Positions 31,492 to 43,276 of a DNA stretch of 64,000 bases are shown here, in pieces. The stretch is from NCBI GenBank assembly GCA_029961685.1, contig JARWKL010000010.1, positions 7,957,931 through 8,021,930 of the forward strand, given 5' to 3'. Within the stretch, counting starts at the first letter, position 1. The number at the start of each line of letters is the position of its first letter. The translations under genes were made by a program, and so were the position numbers. This DNA comes from Aristolochia californica. Its lineage: Eukaryota > Streptophyta > Magnoliopsida > Piperales > Aristolochiaceae. The notes under the pieces are model-generated. The model was not told where the DNA came from. It made no database searches and saw only the letters and a list, made by a program, of their open reading frames with translations.

Positions 31492-32837
31492 TGTTAAAAC
31501 TTAGGATTTCATGATGTATAATCAAATTAGAATAGGATCAAGGGGTGACAAGAAGAAGAAGATTTTTGGAGAGAAGGTTTAGGAGGAGATGAGGAAGAGT
31601 AACAAATTTTGAGAAAAGAGTAGGAAGATTAAGGTAATGGACTTGTCCAAACCCTCCCCCTTAAGTTGTATTTATATATATCAAAAGTACTAATATTACT
31701 AAAATACCCTTCACCCTAGTAAGAGTGAATAAGAGACATAAATCATAAACTAATTACATTAGTGTCATCTTTATGACATGACTCTTTATTTACCATCATG
31801 CCACCACTGTGTAGGCCTCTGGGCCTTCTCCTTGGTCTGTTGAACTTCAGCTCATCTTCCGCACACTTGTACGCATGGGTCTTCCTTGGTCATGAGAGGT
31901 TGGGCCTATCTTCTAACACTCCCCTTCAAGCTAGGGGTGAGAGAACATCAAACACTGAGCTTGTTGCAAATGGTGTATAGGATCTTCCTGTATAAAATGG
32001 CAGTCCACCATATCTTCCAACCCACCCCCTAAAGATGGTGGTCTCTTTGTTCTTTTCCAAGAGATCCAACTAGAATAATATAAGAGAGAGTATAATCACT
32101 CCTTGCCGTAAGACATCTGTCCATACTCCAGTCAATTGGTCATAGTAAAAAATACTTCCACTCAATTTCATAGGTGGGAAATTAGCCCTATCATGGGGGC
32201 ACGAAGTCTACTCACTTTCTTAGGGTATCTCAAAAACAAACCTCTTGGGTGAATATAGATTTGACTCACGCTGCACACTCCTATCCTCTCAAGGTAGTGG
32301 GTGTATAGGTATTGCTCAGAAGTATAGTAATAAAATCCTCCTTCACAGTGTCCCAACACAGGGCACCGACTCTCAAATGGTAAGAGTAAAAATGGCAAAT
32401 AAGGGGGATAAAGGCTAATCACTGAAAGATAATATTCTGCACCCACCATATGCTTTCTTCTTTATCAAAATAATCAATGCTGACAACAATCAGCAATCAA
32501 AAAGTATTTCTTCAAGAATAATGTCTCAATCAGATAGACACAATAGCAGCAACTGAAATAAGCATGGGCCCAATTAACATGTAGCAAATAGGCAGTTCTA
32601 TAGCAACAAATAACCAGTAGGTAGTAAAAGTCCTTAAGAGCAATAAGGACACATAAGATAATCTATAGCAAGTCCATCCTTCAGTAAGGAAGTTATGCAC
32701 CAAGTAATAAGCTGACAATAATCCAAGGTAATAATCAAGCCATAGTCAAGCCGGTAGCAGATAGCAGATAGCAGATAGTAGCTTTGACAATGAGTGAGCG
32801 AGTCAAGCCGAGTAATAGATCATTCGGTATTTATTAA
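31492..32837 (-). mobile_element. Right arm: partial copia 3' end with LTR (-)
   Basis: The minus-strand copy of the same element family as the left arm. LTR 31492-31918 (427 bp; minus strand starts TGTTAGAAGATAGGCCC), polypurine tract (minus TTGAAGGGGAG) at 31919-31929, then inverted counterparts of left-arm sequence (minus-strand GGAAGATATGGTGGACTGCC, CAGCATTGATTATTTTGAT, TTATTACTTGGTGCATAAC) out to about 32810. Cut at 32837 by Cop-F. No coding domain beyond an RNase H tail. Confidence 0.75.
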
Positions 32838-33246
32838 TGTTACATGGTGGGACCCACTATGATAACGTGAGGTGGCATGATGGGTCATCACACGAGCTGG
32901 TATCCTTATCCCATGAGTTGGAAGATTTGGCAATCAAATGGGACCCACCATGATAACGTGTCTCACATAAAAGTTTCAGTTTAAAGGAGTTTTAATTATG
33001 TTAGTCTTCTATATATGTTGAGTTATTTAATTATGTTAGGACTTATCTTTAAGTGTTAGAATTTAGGTTTAATTGGGACAAGGGTAGTTTAATTGTATTT
33101 GGATTCTACTACTTTCCTCTATTATAAATAGAGGTTCATGTACTCTAATTGCATCAAGTCAAGAAGCTCTCCACTTCTCAACTCGTGAAGAATCTCTCTC
33201 TACCCTGAACTTCTTTTCTCTCTTTTCTCTTCTCTCCTCTCTACCC

Positions 33247-33300
<54 letters not shown>

Positions 33301-33361
33301 CTTTTTTTCCTCCCTCTTTCACCTTGCTCGAGATTTTAGTCATGGGGTCCTAAATTCAACG
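32838..33361 (+). repeat. Cop-F 5' LTR
   Basis: 524 bp, TGTTACATGGTGGGACCC...CTAAATTCAACG (terminal CA changed to CG). It carries degenerate 'gggacccaccatgataac' repeats in U3 and a long (TC)n run at about 33250-33298. Confidence 0.9.
33250..33298. repeat. (TC)n microsatellite
   Basis: Uninterrupted TC run in the Cop-F LTR leader. Confidence 0.97.
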
Positions 33362-33374
33362 CGGTATCAGAGCA
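33362..33374 (+). other. Cop-F primer-binding site
   Basis: CGGTATCAGAGCA, initiator-Met type with the first T as C. Confidence 0.85.
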
Positions 33375-33983
33375 TCAAATTTAGGATCTCAACGTCAAAA
33401 TAATGCTCTAAGAAGTTATGGTCAAAGCTACTCATAGAAGGCTCTTTGTGAAGCAAGATTAAAGTAATCTAGCTTGAAATTTTTTTCATTCTTGTTATTA
33501 TTACTTCATGCTCTTGGTTTTTCTAATTTTTAGAAGATAGTTTAGAGATGATTTTTTTGTTGTCTTCTTCTTATGAAATTATTTAGATTTATGCATCTTG
33601 GATTAGAAGAAGTTTACCAAGGCAATTTTGTCGGTTTGCAACTTCTTCACAGAAAATCTGTTTATGTTGAGATTTTCTGCATAAAAGGTTATAATTTTAT
33701 AGTAACAAGATTTTCCTGATAAAGAAAATTTTTCTTGAGCCTATTATGAGTGGTTGTTTATCTATTGGATTTCATAAATACAATTACTTAGCTTCTATGC
33801 TAAGCTTCTCCGTTAACCGAGTTGTTTGAAGAACTCTACTCGATTTTGTGATTATTATTTTGGAGAATTTGTTTTTAGTACATTATTACCCTTGAATTGC
33901 CTCTTATGTCTGAAGAATACATGGGTAACAAGAATGATATTTTCAAGATTACTACCATACCCTTGCGAGAGATATAAAATTTC
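33375..33983 (+). other. Cop-F leader
   Basis: AT-rich leader with no clear frame. 33905-33983 has gag-start-like text (EEYMGNKNDIFKITTIPLREI then a stop), matching the same spot in Cop-F2. Confidence 0.6.
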
Positions 33984-34860
33984 TTGAGCTGCTCCACATC
34001 TGTTCGACTGTTCCTTATAACAAAGGATCTACTAGGTCACCTCACCAAACTTGGGCCGCCTATTGATGAAGAAGATATTGCTTATACTAAGTGGTTAAAA
34101 AATGACACTTTGGTTATTAGTTGGTGCATTAACAACATGGAACAACTTGTCTCCAACAATGTTATTCATCTCGACACCACTAAAAACATTTGGGAGACAT
34201 GTGCTAAGTTGTACTCTAGCTCTGATAACTTACACATGCCATATGATATTCTGCAAAGAATGTTCAACACTAAACAAGGAGAAAATATCCATGAATATTT
34301 GGTTGGTTTTAGAGGCCTTCTTCAAGAATGGAAGGTAGCTCAACCTACCTCCACCGATGTCTATGTCCAAGACAAGTAAAAGGAAGCCTTAGCCACTGTC
34401 ATTTGCCTTAAAAACATTAAGTCATATCTCGAATTTGCCAAAAGCCAACTCCTTAGTGCCTCTACTATTCCCACTTTTGATGATGTATGTGCCACATTAC
34501 TCCATATTCATGACTCTTCTTCTTCTTCTATTAATGAAGTGTCATCCGCTATGTACTCCGGGCATAGGGGAACATCAAACGACAGCGGCCGAGGTCATGG
34601 AAGAAATTATAGAGGAGGACTAGGAAGAGGTGGAAGGAATGGTTTTTTCAGAACAAACGGCAAGGAATGCACCCATTGTGGGAAATATGGCCACATTAAA
34701 GATACATGCTTTAATAGGGAATGCACCCACTGTGAAAAATATGGTCACACTATAGATACGTGTTATAAAATCCATGGCAAACTGGATTGGATGAAGTCTA
34801 ATCAAGCCTTAGTAAGTGATACAAAGGAGGACTAATCTACCCCTATCAACAGAAAAGAAA
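33984..34860 (+). pseudogene. Cop-F gag with two CCHC knuckles
   Basis: 131-codon stretch: FLITKDLLGHLTKLGPPIDEEDIAYTKWLKNDTLVISWCINNMEQLVSNNVIHLDTTKNIWETCAKLYSSSDNLHMPYDILQRMFNTKQGENIHEYLVGFRGLLQEWKVAQPTSTDVYVQDK, then a stop at 34377. After shifts the nucleocapsid follows (34539-34835), with a Gly/Arg-rich run and two adjacent Zn knuckles, CTHCGKYGHIKDTC and CTHCEKYGHTIDTC, both with complete CX2CX4HX4C spacing. A single knuckle is usual in copia Gag. A stop at 34833-34835 follows. Confidence 0.9.
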
Positions 34861-34984
34861 ACCCTTACAGATGATGAGTATGACTTATTCCATAAAATGA
34901 AAACATTGATGGTCTCTCCTCCAAGTTCCTCCTCAATTGCTGCTGCCACCACCGCTTCAGGTATGCTCTCTACCACTTCCTCCT

Positions 34985-35256
34985 TTTAATTCTAGATAAT
35001 TGACTCAGGGACCTTCGAGCATCTCACATGTAACAAAAATCTACTCCACTCAGTTTCTCTTTGTCTCTCGAATAAATTTGTTACTACAGTTGACGGCTCC
35101 CAAACTAAAGTTCTCGGGAAAGGATCCACCTGTGTTACACCATCACTTCTACTCATAGATATTCTTTTTTTTTGTACCTTTCCCTTGAATATTTTATCTA
35201 TTAGTTAGCTAACACAATATTTTAATTTCTCAATTACCTTCTCACCCACTTCTTGT
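34985..35256 (+). pseudogene. Cop-F protease
   Basis: IIDSGTFEHLTCNKNLLHSVSLCLSNKFVTTVDGSQTKVLGKGSTCVTPSLLLIDILFF. The active site DSG is kept, with Ala-Ser changed to Thr-Phe after it. Stops before (34990) and at 35204. Confidence 0.88.
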
Positions 35257-36180
35257 GTGTTTCAAGATCTTATAACAAATCCAGTGATTGGTGGAGGCCA
35301 TGAAAAAGATGGGCTCTACTACCTGGACATGCCTAAAATAAATATCGTCTCCACCAAGGAAACTGAGACAAGTCTATGGCACAATTGGTTAGGACATCCA
35401 TCCGCACAATCTCTTCATCATATTTTCTCTACTTTTAAGGATAGGTCAAGTTTAAATTGTGAAGTCTGTCAACTGAGCAAACACCAGAGGACCACATACT
35501 CACCTCGTCCAAAACTTAAAAGTGTTACTCCTTTTTCATTGATCTACATAGTTGTATGGGGGTCCTTGAGTGTCTCAAATATTTCCAGAGTTAAGAACTT
35601 TATTACATTTATTGATGATTTTACTCATACCACATGGCTATTTCTTTTTAAAGAATGATCTGAAATACCATTCATATTTAAATCCTTTCATGTTATGGTT
35701 GTCACTCAATTTGGTCCAAAAATCAAAGTACTTCGGTCTGATAATGCTAAAGAATATACTTCCAGAGACCTTGACTATTTTTGTCAAGAGAATGGCATTA
35801 TCCATAAAACATCGTGTGACTGCACCCTCCCAACATAATGGTATAGCAAAACAACAGAACCGTCACCTTCTTGAGGTAGCTTGTAGTTTATTGTATACCT
35901 TGAAAGTCTCATACTTTTATTGGTCGTAAGTCATCCTTACTGCATGCTTTCTTATAAATAGGCTACCCTCTTCTGTTCTTGGTCATAAATCCCCATACTC
36001 CTTATTGTTTCCACTTGATGATCATTTTCGCTTCCCTTGAAAGTCTTCGGTTGTGTAGCTTTGTTCATATTGCCTCCCCACAACATAGTAAACTTGATCC
36101 TAAATCTGTCAAGTGTATCTTATTAGGATACTCACACACACAAAAGGCTTATATTTTCTATAATCCCACTCTCCAAAGGT
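35257..36180 (+). pseudogene. Cop-F pre-integrase and integrase
   Basis: Open 35257-35658: VIGGGHEKDGLYYLDMPK, TSLWHNWLGHPSAQSLHHIFS, CEVCQLSKHQRTTYSPR, FITFIDDFTHTTWLFLFKE then a stop. Next come RSDNAKEYTSRDLDYF (second Asp) and, frame-shifted, HNGIAKQQNRHLLEVA where the catalytic Glu should be (VERKNRHLLE), so the Glu appears lost. It continues to SKLDPKSVKCILLGYSHTQKAYIFYNP. Confidence 0.88.
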
Positions 36181-36530
36181 TATTTGTGTCAAAGGATGTA
36201 ACTTTTTTTGAAGACTCTTCATACTACTCTGACAATGCTTCTACAGGTCTCTCTTCAGTACCAGCCTCTCCTCGATCGGTTGTACCCCGTTCTACGAAAA
36301 CTGTTCAATTCCCAAAAGCACTGGCTGACACCACACCTGTAGAGTTTGAGGATCCCGTCAAGGTACGTCCATCTTCTCCTTTTTTTTTGGACCACAACAT
36401 GATACTCAACCCATTGCCTTAAAAAAAATCCAGAACTTGCGCTAGGCCCTCTACTTCTCAGCCCATATCCAATTTAGTGTCTCACCATCATTTATCCTCT
36501 TCATGTTGTCAATTTCTTTCATTTAGCTCC
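36181..36530 (+). other. Cop-F integrase-RT linker
   Basis: LFVSKDVTFFEDSSYYSDNAS followed by a variable Ser/Pro-rich stretch; a stop at 36420 breaks it. Confidence 0.7.
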
Positions 36531-37312
36531 TCCATCTTAGTCCCACAGTCCTATCAGGAGGCTTTGAAACATCCAAGGTGGAAGCCGGCAATGGACGAAG
36601 AGATGCAGGCACTCACAGAGAATCAAACATGGGCTCTAGTTCCTCTTCCATCACATAAAAAACTTGTCGGTAGTAAGTGAGTTTTTACTATTAAACACAA
36701 TCCTGATGGGTTCGTTGCTCGCCTTAGGGTCCACCTCATTTCTAAAGGCTATACGTAGTGTTATGGGATCGATTACAAGGAAGCATTCTCTCCGGTGGCC
36801 TAAATGAAGTCGGTACATATTTTATTATCTCTTGCTGCTAATTCTTCCTGGCCGGTCTATCAGCTTGATGTGAAAAATATTTTTCTCAATGGAGATATAA
36901 AGGAATAAATTTATATGAAACAACCACCTCGATTTGTGCTTGAGGGGGAGTCCGTATGTCGATTGAAGAAATCCCTTTATGGTCTGAAATAGTCTCCTTG
37001 TGCATGGCTTGATAAATTTAGCCAAACACTCATACGGGCCGGATTTCACAGATGTTCTATAGATTACTACATATTTCTTAAAGACACGCCTAAAGGAAAA
37101 GTGATTTTGGCCATATATCCTGATGATATTGTCTTAACCAGTAGTGATCTCGAGGGCATTCAGGAAACCAAAGAAATGATATGTGAAGAATTTAAGACAA
37201 AAGATCTTGGACTATTTAAATACTTTCGGGGTATTGAAGTACTACGTCCAAACATGGGATTGTACTATCTCAAAGGAAGTATGTTCTTGATCTACTGGAG
37301 GAGACAAGAATG
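36531..37312 (+). pseudogene. Cop-F reverse transcriptase
   Basis: VPQSYQEALKHPRWKPAMDEEMQALTENQTWALVPLPSHKKLVGSK then a stop at the position of the next Trp. Then VYQLDVKNIFLNGDIKE, YMKQPPRFVLEGESVCRLKKSLYGLK, WLDKFSQTLIRAGFHRC and the active site LAIYPDDIVLT, with both Asp kept and Val changed to Pro. It continues LGLFKYFRGIEVLRPN. Confidence 0.9.
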
Positions 37313-37599
37313 ACAGGGCGTAGACAAGCAGAAACCCCTATGGATTCCAATACAAAATTGTCTACAGGCACTGGAGATGATGTGGATATCAAAAAATATC
37401 AAAGACTTGTGGGAAAACTCATTTATCTTTGTGTAACAAGGCCAGATATATCATATGCAGTAAGTATGGTGAGTCAATACATGCACAAACATAAGTGAGT
37501 CACTAGCAAGCACTAGAAAGAATATTGCGATATTTGAAAGGAGCTCCAAGAAGAGGACTTTTCTATAAGAACCATGGTCACTTCAACATAGAAGGATTA
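37313..37599 (+). pseudogene. Cop-F RNase H, truncated
   Basis: RQAETPMDSNTKLSTGTGDDVDIKKYQRLVGKLIYLCVTRPDISYAVSMVSQYMHKHK then a stop, then RGLFYKNHGHFNIEGL. It abuts the LTR start at 37600 directly: the remaining RNase H (about 110 residues) and the polypurine tract are missing. Confidence 0.9.
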
Positions 37600-37851
37600 T
37601 GTTACAAAGTGGTACCCACCATGATAAGGTGAGATGGCATGATGGGTCATCACACGAGCTGGCATGAGTTGGAAGATTAGAAGATCAAGTGGGACCCATT
37701 ACGATAAGCATGAGCTGGTATCCTTATCACAAGAGTTGGAAGATCAAGTGGGACCCACCATGATAACCACGAGCTGGCATCATTATCACATTATCGCATG
37801 CTTCATAGAAGAGTTTCAGTGCTTGTAATGTTAGTCTTCTAGTTATGTTGA

Positions 37852-38745
37852 TGTTACGGTCCCGGGTCATGGATCGAGTAACATGGCGTGGAACTTGAGA
37901 CTCCAACACTCAGAATTTAAGCTCACTACACGTCAAGGGTCTGTATATGAGTCTTCCTCTTTGACTAGTGCTCGGCCAGGAGGAAAGCTCCTCTTTTGAT
38001 GTAACCTAACGAGTTGTTGAGATAGGTAGGCTACCCCACAGCAACGCTGAGCTTGATAGAGCAAGCTGCTCCCCTTTCTTGCTCACGGCAAAGAGGGTTT
38101 GGCCCTCTTTGTTGCTTCTCTAGCTAAGAGTGCAATCCTTCTTTCTGAATTAACTTGAAACACGAGTTTGGGATAGATTATTACCTCTTCTTTGCTGTTG
38201 TGATTAGCTCCCACGTTGCACCAGGATTGATCAAGATCTGAGGATGAAGATCCTCACTTTTCTGCTCGATAAGGGAGGAATTGAGGCCCCTCTTGCTGCT
38301 GCTGCCGAGGTGGAGGACAGACCTCCTCTTTGGGCTCGAAAAAGGGGCAGGAAGCTCCTCTTCTTAGTATGGATGATGATGGATGAAGTTGGGTGAAGAT
38401 GGATGGCAATGGAGAGTGAAGGATAGGTTGGATTTTTGGAATAAACCCTAAACTCGAGATCAAGAGGTGATCTCAACCTGTTAACACTAGGTTATTCTAA
38501 AATCTCAAAGCTTATCTATTTCCTTCACTGTTTTCCCTTAAATAGATCATGTCATGGAGTTTTAGGGTTAGGGTTACAATAATTCCCCTTAATGCCCCTA
38601 CACATAAAGTAATTAGAAATAACTCCTACTTAAAACAATATAAGAAATAAATCCTACTCAAAGTAATATAAGAAATAAATCCTATTGAGTGAGTTGTTGT
38701 TGCCTCCTTCGTTGTGTGACTCGGTGTGCTATTGAGTCCACAACA
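37852..38745 (-). repeat. Gyp-G 3' LTR
   Basis: 894 bp, minus-strand TGTTGTGGACTCAATAG...GGGACCGTAACA. The first minus-strand codons continue pol (VVDSIAHRVTQRRRQQQLTQ). Confidence 0.93.
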
Positions 38746-40077
38746 TCTGCCTCCCCATGGAGAAAGAGTTTGTCCTCAAGCTCAAAAGCTGGGTAGACTT
38801 GTTTGAAGATGTACACACGTTCCCATGTTGCAGCATCGGGGTCAGTGTCCGTCCACTGAACGAGAATCTCCCAATGGTCATTGGTCAGCCGCACACGTAA
38901 CACCGCAGCTGGGTTAAGAATAACCTCGCCATTATCAGTGGTAGGGATGGAGTGGATGTAGGCTGCGCTCCGGAATGCGGCTTCAAAAGAGAGACATGAA
39001 ACACATCATGAATTTTGGCTGTGTCCGGTAATTTGAGCTGATAGGCGACTGGTCCCACGCGTCGAAGAAAGTGAAACAACCCAAAAAATCTGGGAAAGAT
39101 CTTATGAAGAGGAGGTGCTGCAAGAGACTGTTGATGGTAGGGTTGGAGCCATAGCCACACATACTCCCCAACCTCAAAAGAGACCTCACAGTGGCCTTTG
39201 TTGTAGACATCCTTCATCCGAGCTTGGGTGCATCGTAGCCATTCTATGATATTTTGTAGTAGCAGATCCCAGTCCATGAGTGCTTGATCAATCCCATCCA
39301 TGCTGGTGGACCCTGGGTTGTACGAGAGAAGGTGAGGTGGATCTTGGCCATATATAACCCGGAAAGGAGTGGATTGCAAGGCAGAGTGGAACGAAGTGTT
39401 GTAACAGTATTCGGCCCAAGGAAGCCATTGAACCCATTGCCGTGGACGATCCCTCACCAAGCACCATAGATACATCTCGATGGTGTGGTTCACCACCTCT
39501 GTCTGCCCGTCTGTCTTTGGATGATAGGTGGAGGAGAACTTCAATTTTGTCCACTCAAGCGAAACAGTTCCTGCCAAAAGGTGCTCGTGAAAACTTCATC
39601 TCTATCACTCACAATGGATTCTGGAATGTCATGTAAGCGGACTATCTGCTCCAGGAAAGTCTGAGCAACCCGTGTTGCTGTATATGGATGAGCCAGTGGT
39701 ATAAAATGTCCGTACTTGGAGAATCTATCAACCACCACGAAAAGTATGGATTTTTCGAAGGACAGGGGTAGGCCTTCCACAAAATCCATCGGAATGTCGG
39801 CCCAAACCTGCGTAGGAAAGGCTAAAGTCTGGAGAAGACCGGTTGGACTCAAGTGCTCGGCTTTGTTGCGCTGGCATACCTGACAGTCACCCACATAAGT
39901 CGCAATAGAGGGTTTCATGGCATGCCAGTAAAAATCAGCTCGAATTCTGTGCAAGGTCTTATGTATCCCCTTGTGTGTACTGTCATGGTAGGCCGAGAGA
40001 ATAGCTGGAATCAACTCGGACTCAGTGGAAGGAAAATCCATTGCTTGTAATAAATAAGTGAATCCTGGATGGACCAC
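38682..40077 (-). pseudogene. Gyp-G integrase and chromodomain
   Basis: 40077-39541: AYHDSTHKGIHKTLHRIRADFYWHAMKPSIATYVGDCQVCQRNKAEHLSPTGLLQTLAFPTQVWADIPMDFVEGLPLSFEKSILFVVVDRFSKYGHF, with an intact HHCC finger and first Asp, then SIVSDRDEVFTSTFWQELF (second Asp). A frame shift near 39560 leads to a 230-codon stretch (39577-38885) with YHPKTDGQTEVVNHTIEMYL (Glu) and FFGLFHFLRRVGPVAYQLKLPDTAKIHDVFHVSLLKP. The chromodomain is 38903-38682: DHWEILVQWTDTDPDAATWERVYIFKQVYPAFELEDKLFLHG. It ends inside the 3' LTR. Few lesions. Confidence 0.92.
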
Positions 40078-40689
40078 TTCGAATACATTGTCCCTTCTGA
40101 AATCTTCTGATGCAGTTCCTGCAGTACAGGGTCAGTTGCATGTGCGTCTCTCACCAAGTCCTGAATGAGAAATCTCGACTGGCTGATTGAACAGATCAAC
40201 TGTTGATCCTCAAAACACCGTGACAAGGTGTCTGCCACCTTATTTAATCTCCCCGCACAATATTCCACCAAGAAGTCAAACACCAACAACTTACTGATCT
40301 ATTGCTACCGTGGCGACATCGTCAAACGCTGTTCTAGTAGGAATTTAAGGCTGTAGTGACCCGTGCGTATGAGAAAAGCCCGGCCCCAGAGATAAGGCCT
40401 CCAATGTTGGACTGCCTTGGCCAACCCAATCAATTCGCACTCATAGGCTGCTAGCTTGTCATGATGGACTGCCAACTGTTTGCTTAAATATGCAATAGGA
40501 TGGCCTAGCTGCTGTAAAACGGCCCCAATGCCCATGCCCGAAGTGTCGCACTCTACCACGAACAAATCATCAAAGTTGGGAAGTTGTAATACTGGCGCGG
40601 ATGCGAGGGCAGCTTTGAGTGCCACAAACAACTTGGTGGCCTCTTCATTCCAAATAAAGGAATTTTTCTTGACTAGAGTGGTTAATGGT
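40078..40689 (-). pseudogene. Gyp-G RNase H
   Basis: PVLQLPNFDDLFVVECDTSGMGIGAVLQQLGHPIAYLSKQLAVHHDKLAAYECELIGLAKAVQHWRPYLWGRAFLIRTGHYSLKFLLEQRLTMSPR (catalytic Asp and Glu kept; TDH changed to TGH), a stop near 40304, then MLVFDFLVEYCAGRLNKVADTLSRC. Confidence 0.9.
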
Positions 40690-41542
40690 GCTGCCACTGG
40701 CCCATAGTTCTGAATAAATTTGCAGTAGTAGCCCGCAAGACCCAAAAAACCTCGTAATGCATAACATGACTGTGGCTACGGCCACTCGTGAATAGCTCGG
40801 ATCTTCTCGGGATCCACCGTAACCCCCTCATGTGAGATAATGTGTCCCAGATACCCCACATGTGAAGCCGCAAAAGAACACTTGGAATGTTTCAAATAGA
40901 GCTGATGTGCTCGAAACAAGTCGAAAACAATCCTCAAGTGTGCCAAGTGCTCCTCAACCGACTTGCTATATATCAAAATATCATCGAAAAATACAAGAAC
41001 AAATTTTCGAAGATAGGGGCTAAATACCTCGTTCATCAAAGCTTGAAAAGTGGAGGGTGCATTGGATAACCCGAATGGCATGACGACGAACTCAAAGTGG
41101 CCATGGTGCATGCAGAATGCCATCTTCTCGATATCAGAGGGGTGCATCCGGACCTGATGGTATCCCGAATGGAGGTCGAGTTTAGTGAATAACCACGACC
41201 CATGTAACTCATCCAGGAGCTCATCCACTACCGGAATTGGAAACTTGTCTTTTACTGACTGCATGTTCAACTCCCGATAATCCACGCAGAACCTCCATGT
41301 CCTATCATGTTTCTTCACAAGTAAGACGGGTCAAGAGAACGGGGAGCGAATGGGATAATAAGACCCTGTTTCAACATCTCCTGGCACTGACGCTCTATCT
41401 CGTCCTTCTGAAGGTGTGGGTAATGGTATGGTCGCACGACCACTACCTCAGATCCTAGTTTCAGACAGATCTTGTGGTCACAGTGCCTCAGGGGAGGCAA
41501 ACCCAAAGGCTCCTGGAAGAGGTCAGAGAACTCCTCAACCAA
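40690..41542 (-). pseudogene. Gyp-G reverse transcriptase
   Basis: 41542-41315 gives EEFSDLFQEPLGLPPLRHCDHKICLKLGSE. 180 codons at 41318-40776: [115 protein letters not shown]. The active site FFDDI is intact. One frameshift at 41320 and one stop near 40775 (W to stop) separate the pieces. Confidence 0.92.
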
Positions 41543-41575
41543 ACCATCACTAGTACTATCAGTCTGATCCTGTAT

Positions 41576-42091
41576 CTACAAAGTGTGCATGTGGTGGGCC
41601 TTGTCCACCTGATAGCCCTGTAAGAGCAGTTGACTCCCGACCAAATCAAAGTTCATGGTTAAAGCCAAAAAGTCCCACAAAATGGGCCCCAACGTTTGTA
41701 ACCATTTAATGCCTAATACCACACCAAATCCCACCAAGGGAATAACAAAAAATTTAGCATTAAGTGAAGTAGAGCCAATGGAAAATTTTACCGCCTTACT
41801 AATCCCATAACTAGGGACCTCCTCGCCATTGGCCACTGAGACGGTGGCTATCAGATGAGTGTGTATCTGGAGCTGGAGATGTTGTAAGGCTGTCAAACTC
41901 AAAAAATTATGTGTACTCCCCGAGTCCTCTAGTCCCACCAGTTCTCGGTCGATGACATGAGCTCGGACTTGCATCGTATTAGGCGATTTCTGCCCAATAA
42001 TAGCATGCAAGGATATCTCCGATGGTTCTTCCTTGATAATATACTCTGGCTCCTCTGGATCCTCTGAATCCTCCACCTTGAGCCAAAACAA
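41576..42091 (-). pseudogene. Gyp-G protease region
   Basis: 171 codons: FWLKVEDSEDPEEPEYIIKEEPSEISLHAIIGQKSPNTMQVRAHVIDRELVGLEDSGSTHNFLSLTALQHLQ; the active site reads LEDSGS (Asp kept). It ends VLGIKWLQTLGPILWDFLALTMNFD. Confidence 0.9.
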
Positions 42092-42109
42092 TCATTTACA
42101 TTGGTGCCC

Positions 42110-42901
42110 TACCCGATACTGCTCATCGTAGTTATAATATAAATTTTTGGACTGCCTTTCTACCATCTCCACACTCGTTAATTTTTTTATAAAGTTCGGT
42201 AGGGGGTGGTGATCGGCTACCGGAGTCGTAGTCAGAGTGTGTCTGGATGGCGCTGTTGGAGATGCTCACTAAGATGAATTATAGCTGCGCCCTTGCCACA
42301 TGGAGGAAGTGTTCCTCTCACCCGACCAACCCAGCTTACGTTGCTGCAACTATTGTCGTTGTTCCATTGGTCGGGCCATGTTCATTGCATGAGCTAAATC
42401 CGTAGGCATAAGGAGTTCTACCTCTAGTGGTAGATACTCATTGAGACCCTTTGTGAATAGGGAAACATGTTGGTCAACCAATACCCACTCACCAGCACGA
42501 GCCAACTTTTCCTGGAACAATTTTATATATTGTTCCACCAAACCAGTTTGTCGCAATAGGACTAACTCCCTCAGGGGTTGCTGTTGGCCGGAGGGCCAAA
42601 TCTAACCGTGCGTAGATTTTTAAATTCTCCCCAAGTCATCCCTGGTCTCTCTTTCTCTACTTGAGTAACCCATAACATGGCTTCATCTGTCATATGGAAA
42701 GAGGCTAGTTGCACCTTATTTTATTCAGTTGACCCTTGGTTCAAAAAAAAATTCACATCTATGCAACCAAATTAAGGGATCAACTGAACCATTGAAAGAG
42801 GGCAACTCTAACTTGGTGTACCTTGGAACTATGCCTCCATGTTGTGGCCCTTGGACAGCAGTGCGCCCAGGCCATTGCTCCCCTCTTCTGTGATATGGTT
42901 A
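42110..42901 (-). pseudogene. Gyp-G gag, C-terminal part
   Basis: The minus strand reads TKLELPSFNGSVDPLIWLHRC-like text near 42800-42740, then MRQTGLVEQYIKLFQEKLARAGEWVLVDQHVSLFTKGLNEYLPLEVELLMPTDLAHAMNMA (42556-42350). The Zn knuckle region near 42130 is degraded (YYNYDEQYRVGHQC, first Cys lost). Cut at 42901 by Gyp-H. Confidence 0.85.
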
Positions 42902-43276
42902 TGTTAGGCTCTCTAGCCATGGATCGAGTCACCCGGCGATCTCCTCTAGCTTCCAGATTGAAGGATGAGGAAGGGAAGGATTTGGGGTTCTTGGAACGTC
43001 CTATGGTGAAGGACGTGAGCCTTGAAAAGGAGCTCCCACGTTAGGCCTCTTTTGAGAGAGAACCTGATCTCATTTAGACTAATGATCAATGCTTGTCTTC
43101 ATTCCTTCACTTGACGCCCTAAATAGGTCAAGGAAAACATCAAAGGTTCTATAATTACAATTAGACCCTTATGGAACTTCAAATTACAATTAAACCCCTA
43201 AGGTACTGAAATACAAGTTTACTCCATCTATTCTCTTCTCCGGTTAGCCACTCTTGATGCTATGGAGTCCATAACA
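42902..43276 (-). repeat. Gyp-H 3' LTR
   Basis: 375 bp; contains the last codons of the element ORF (VMDSIASRVANRRRE, stop at 43228-43230). Confidence 0.97.
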
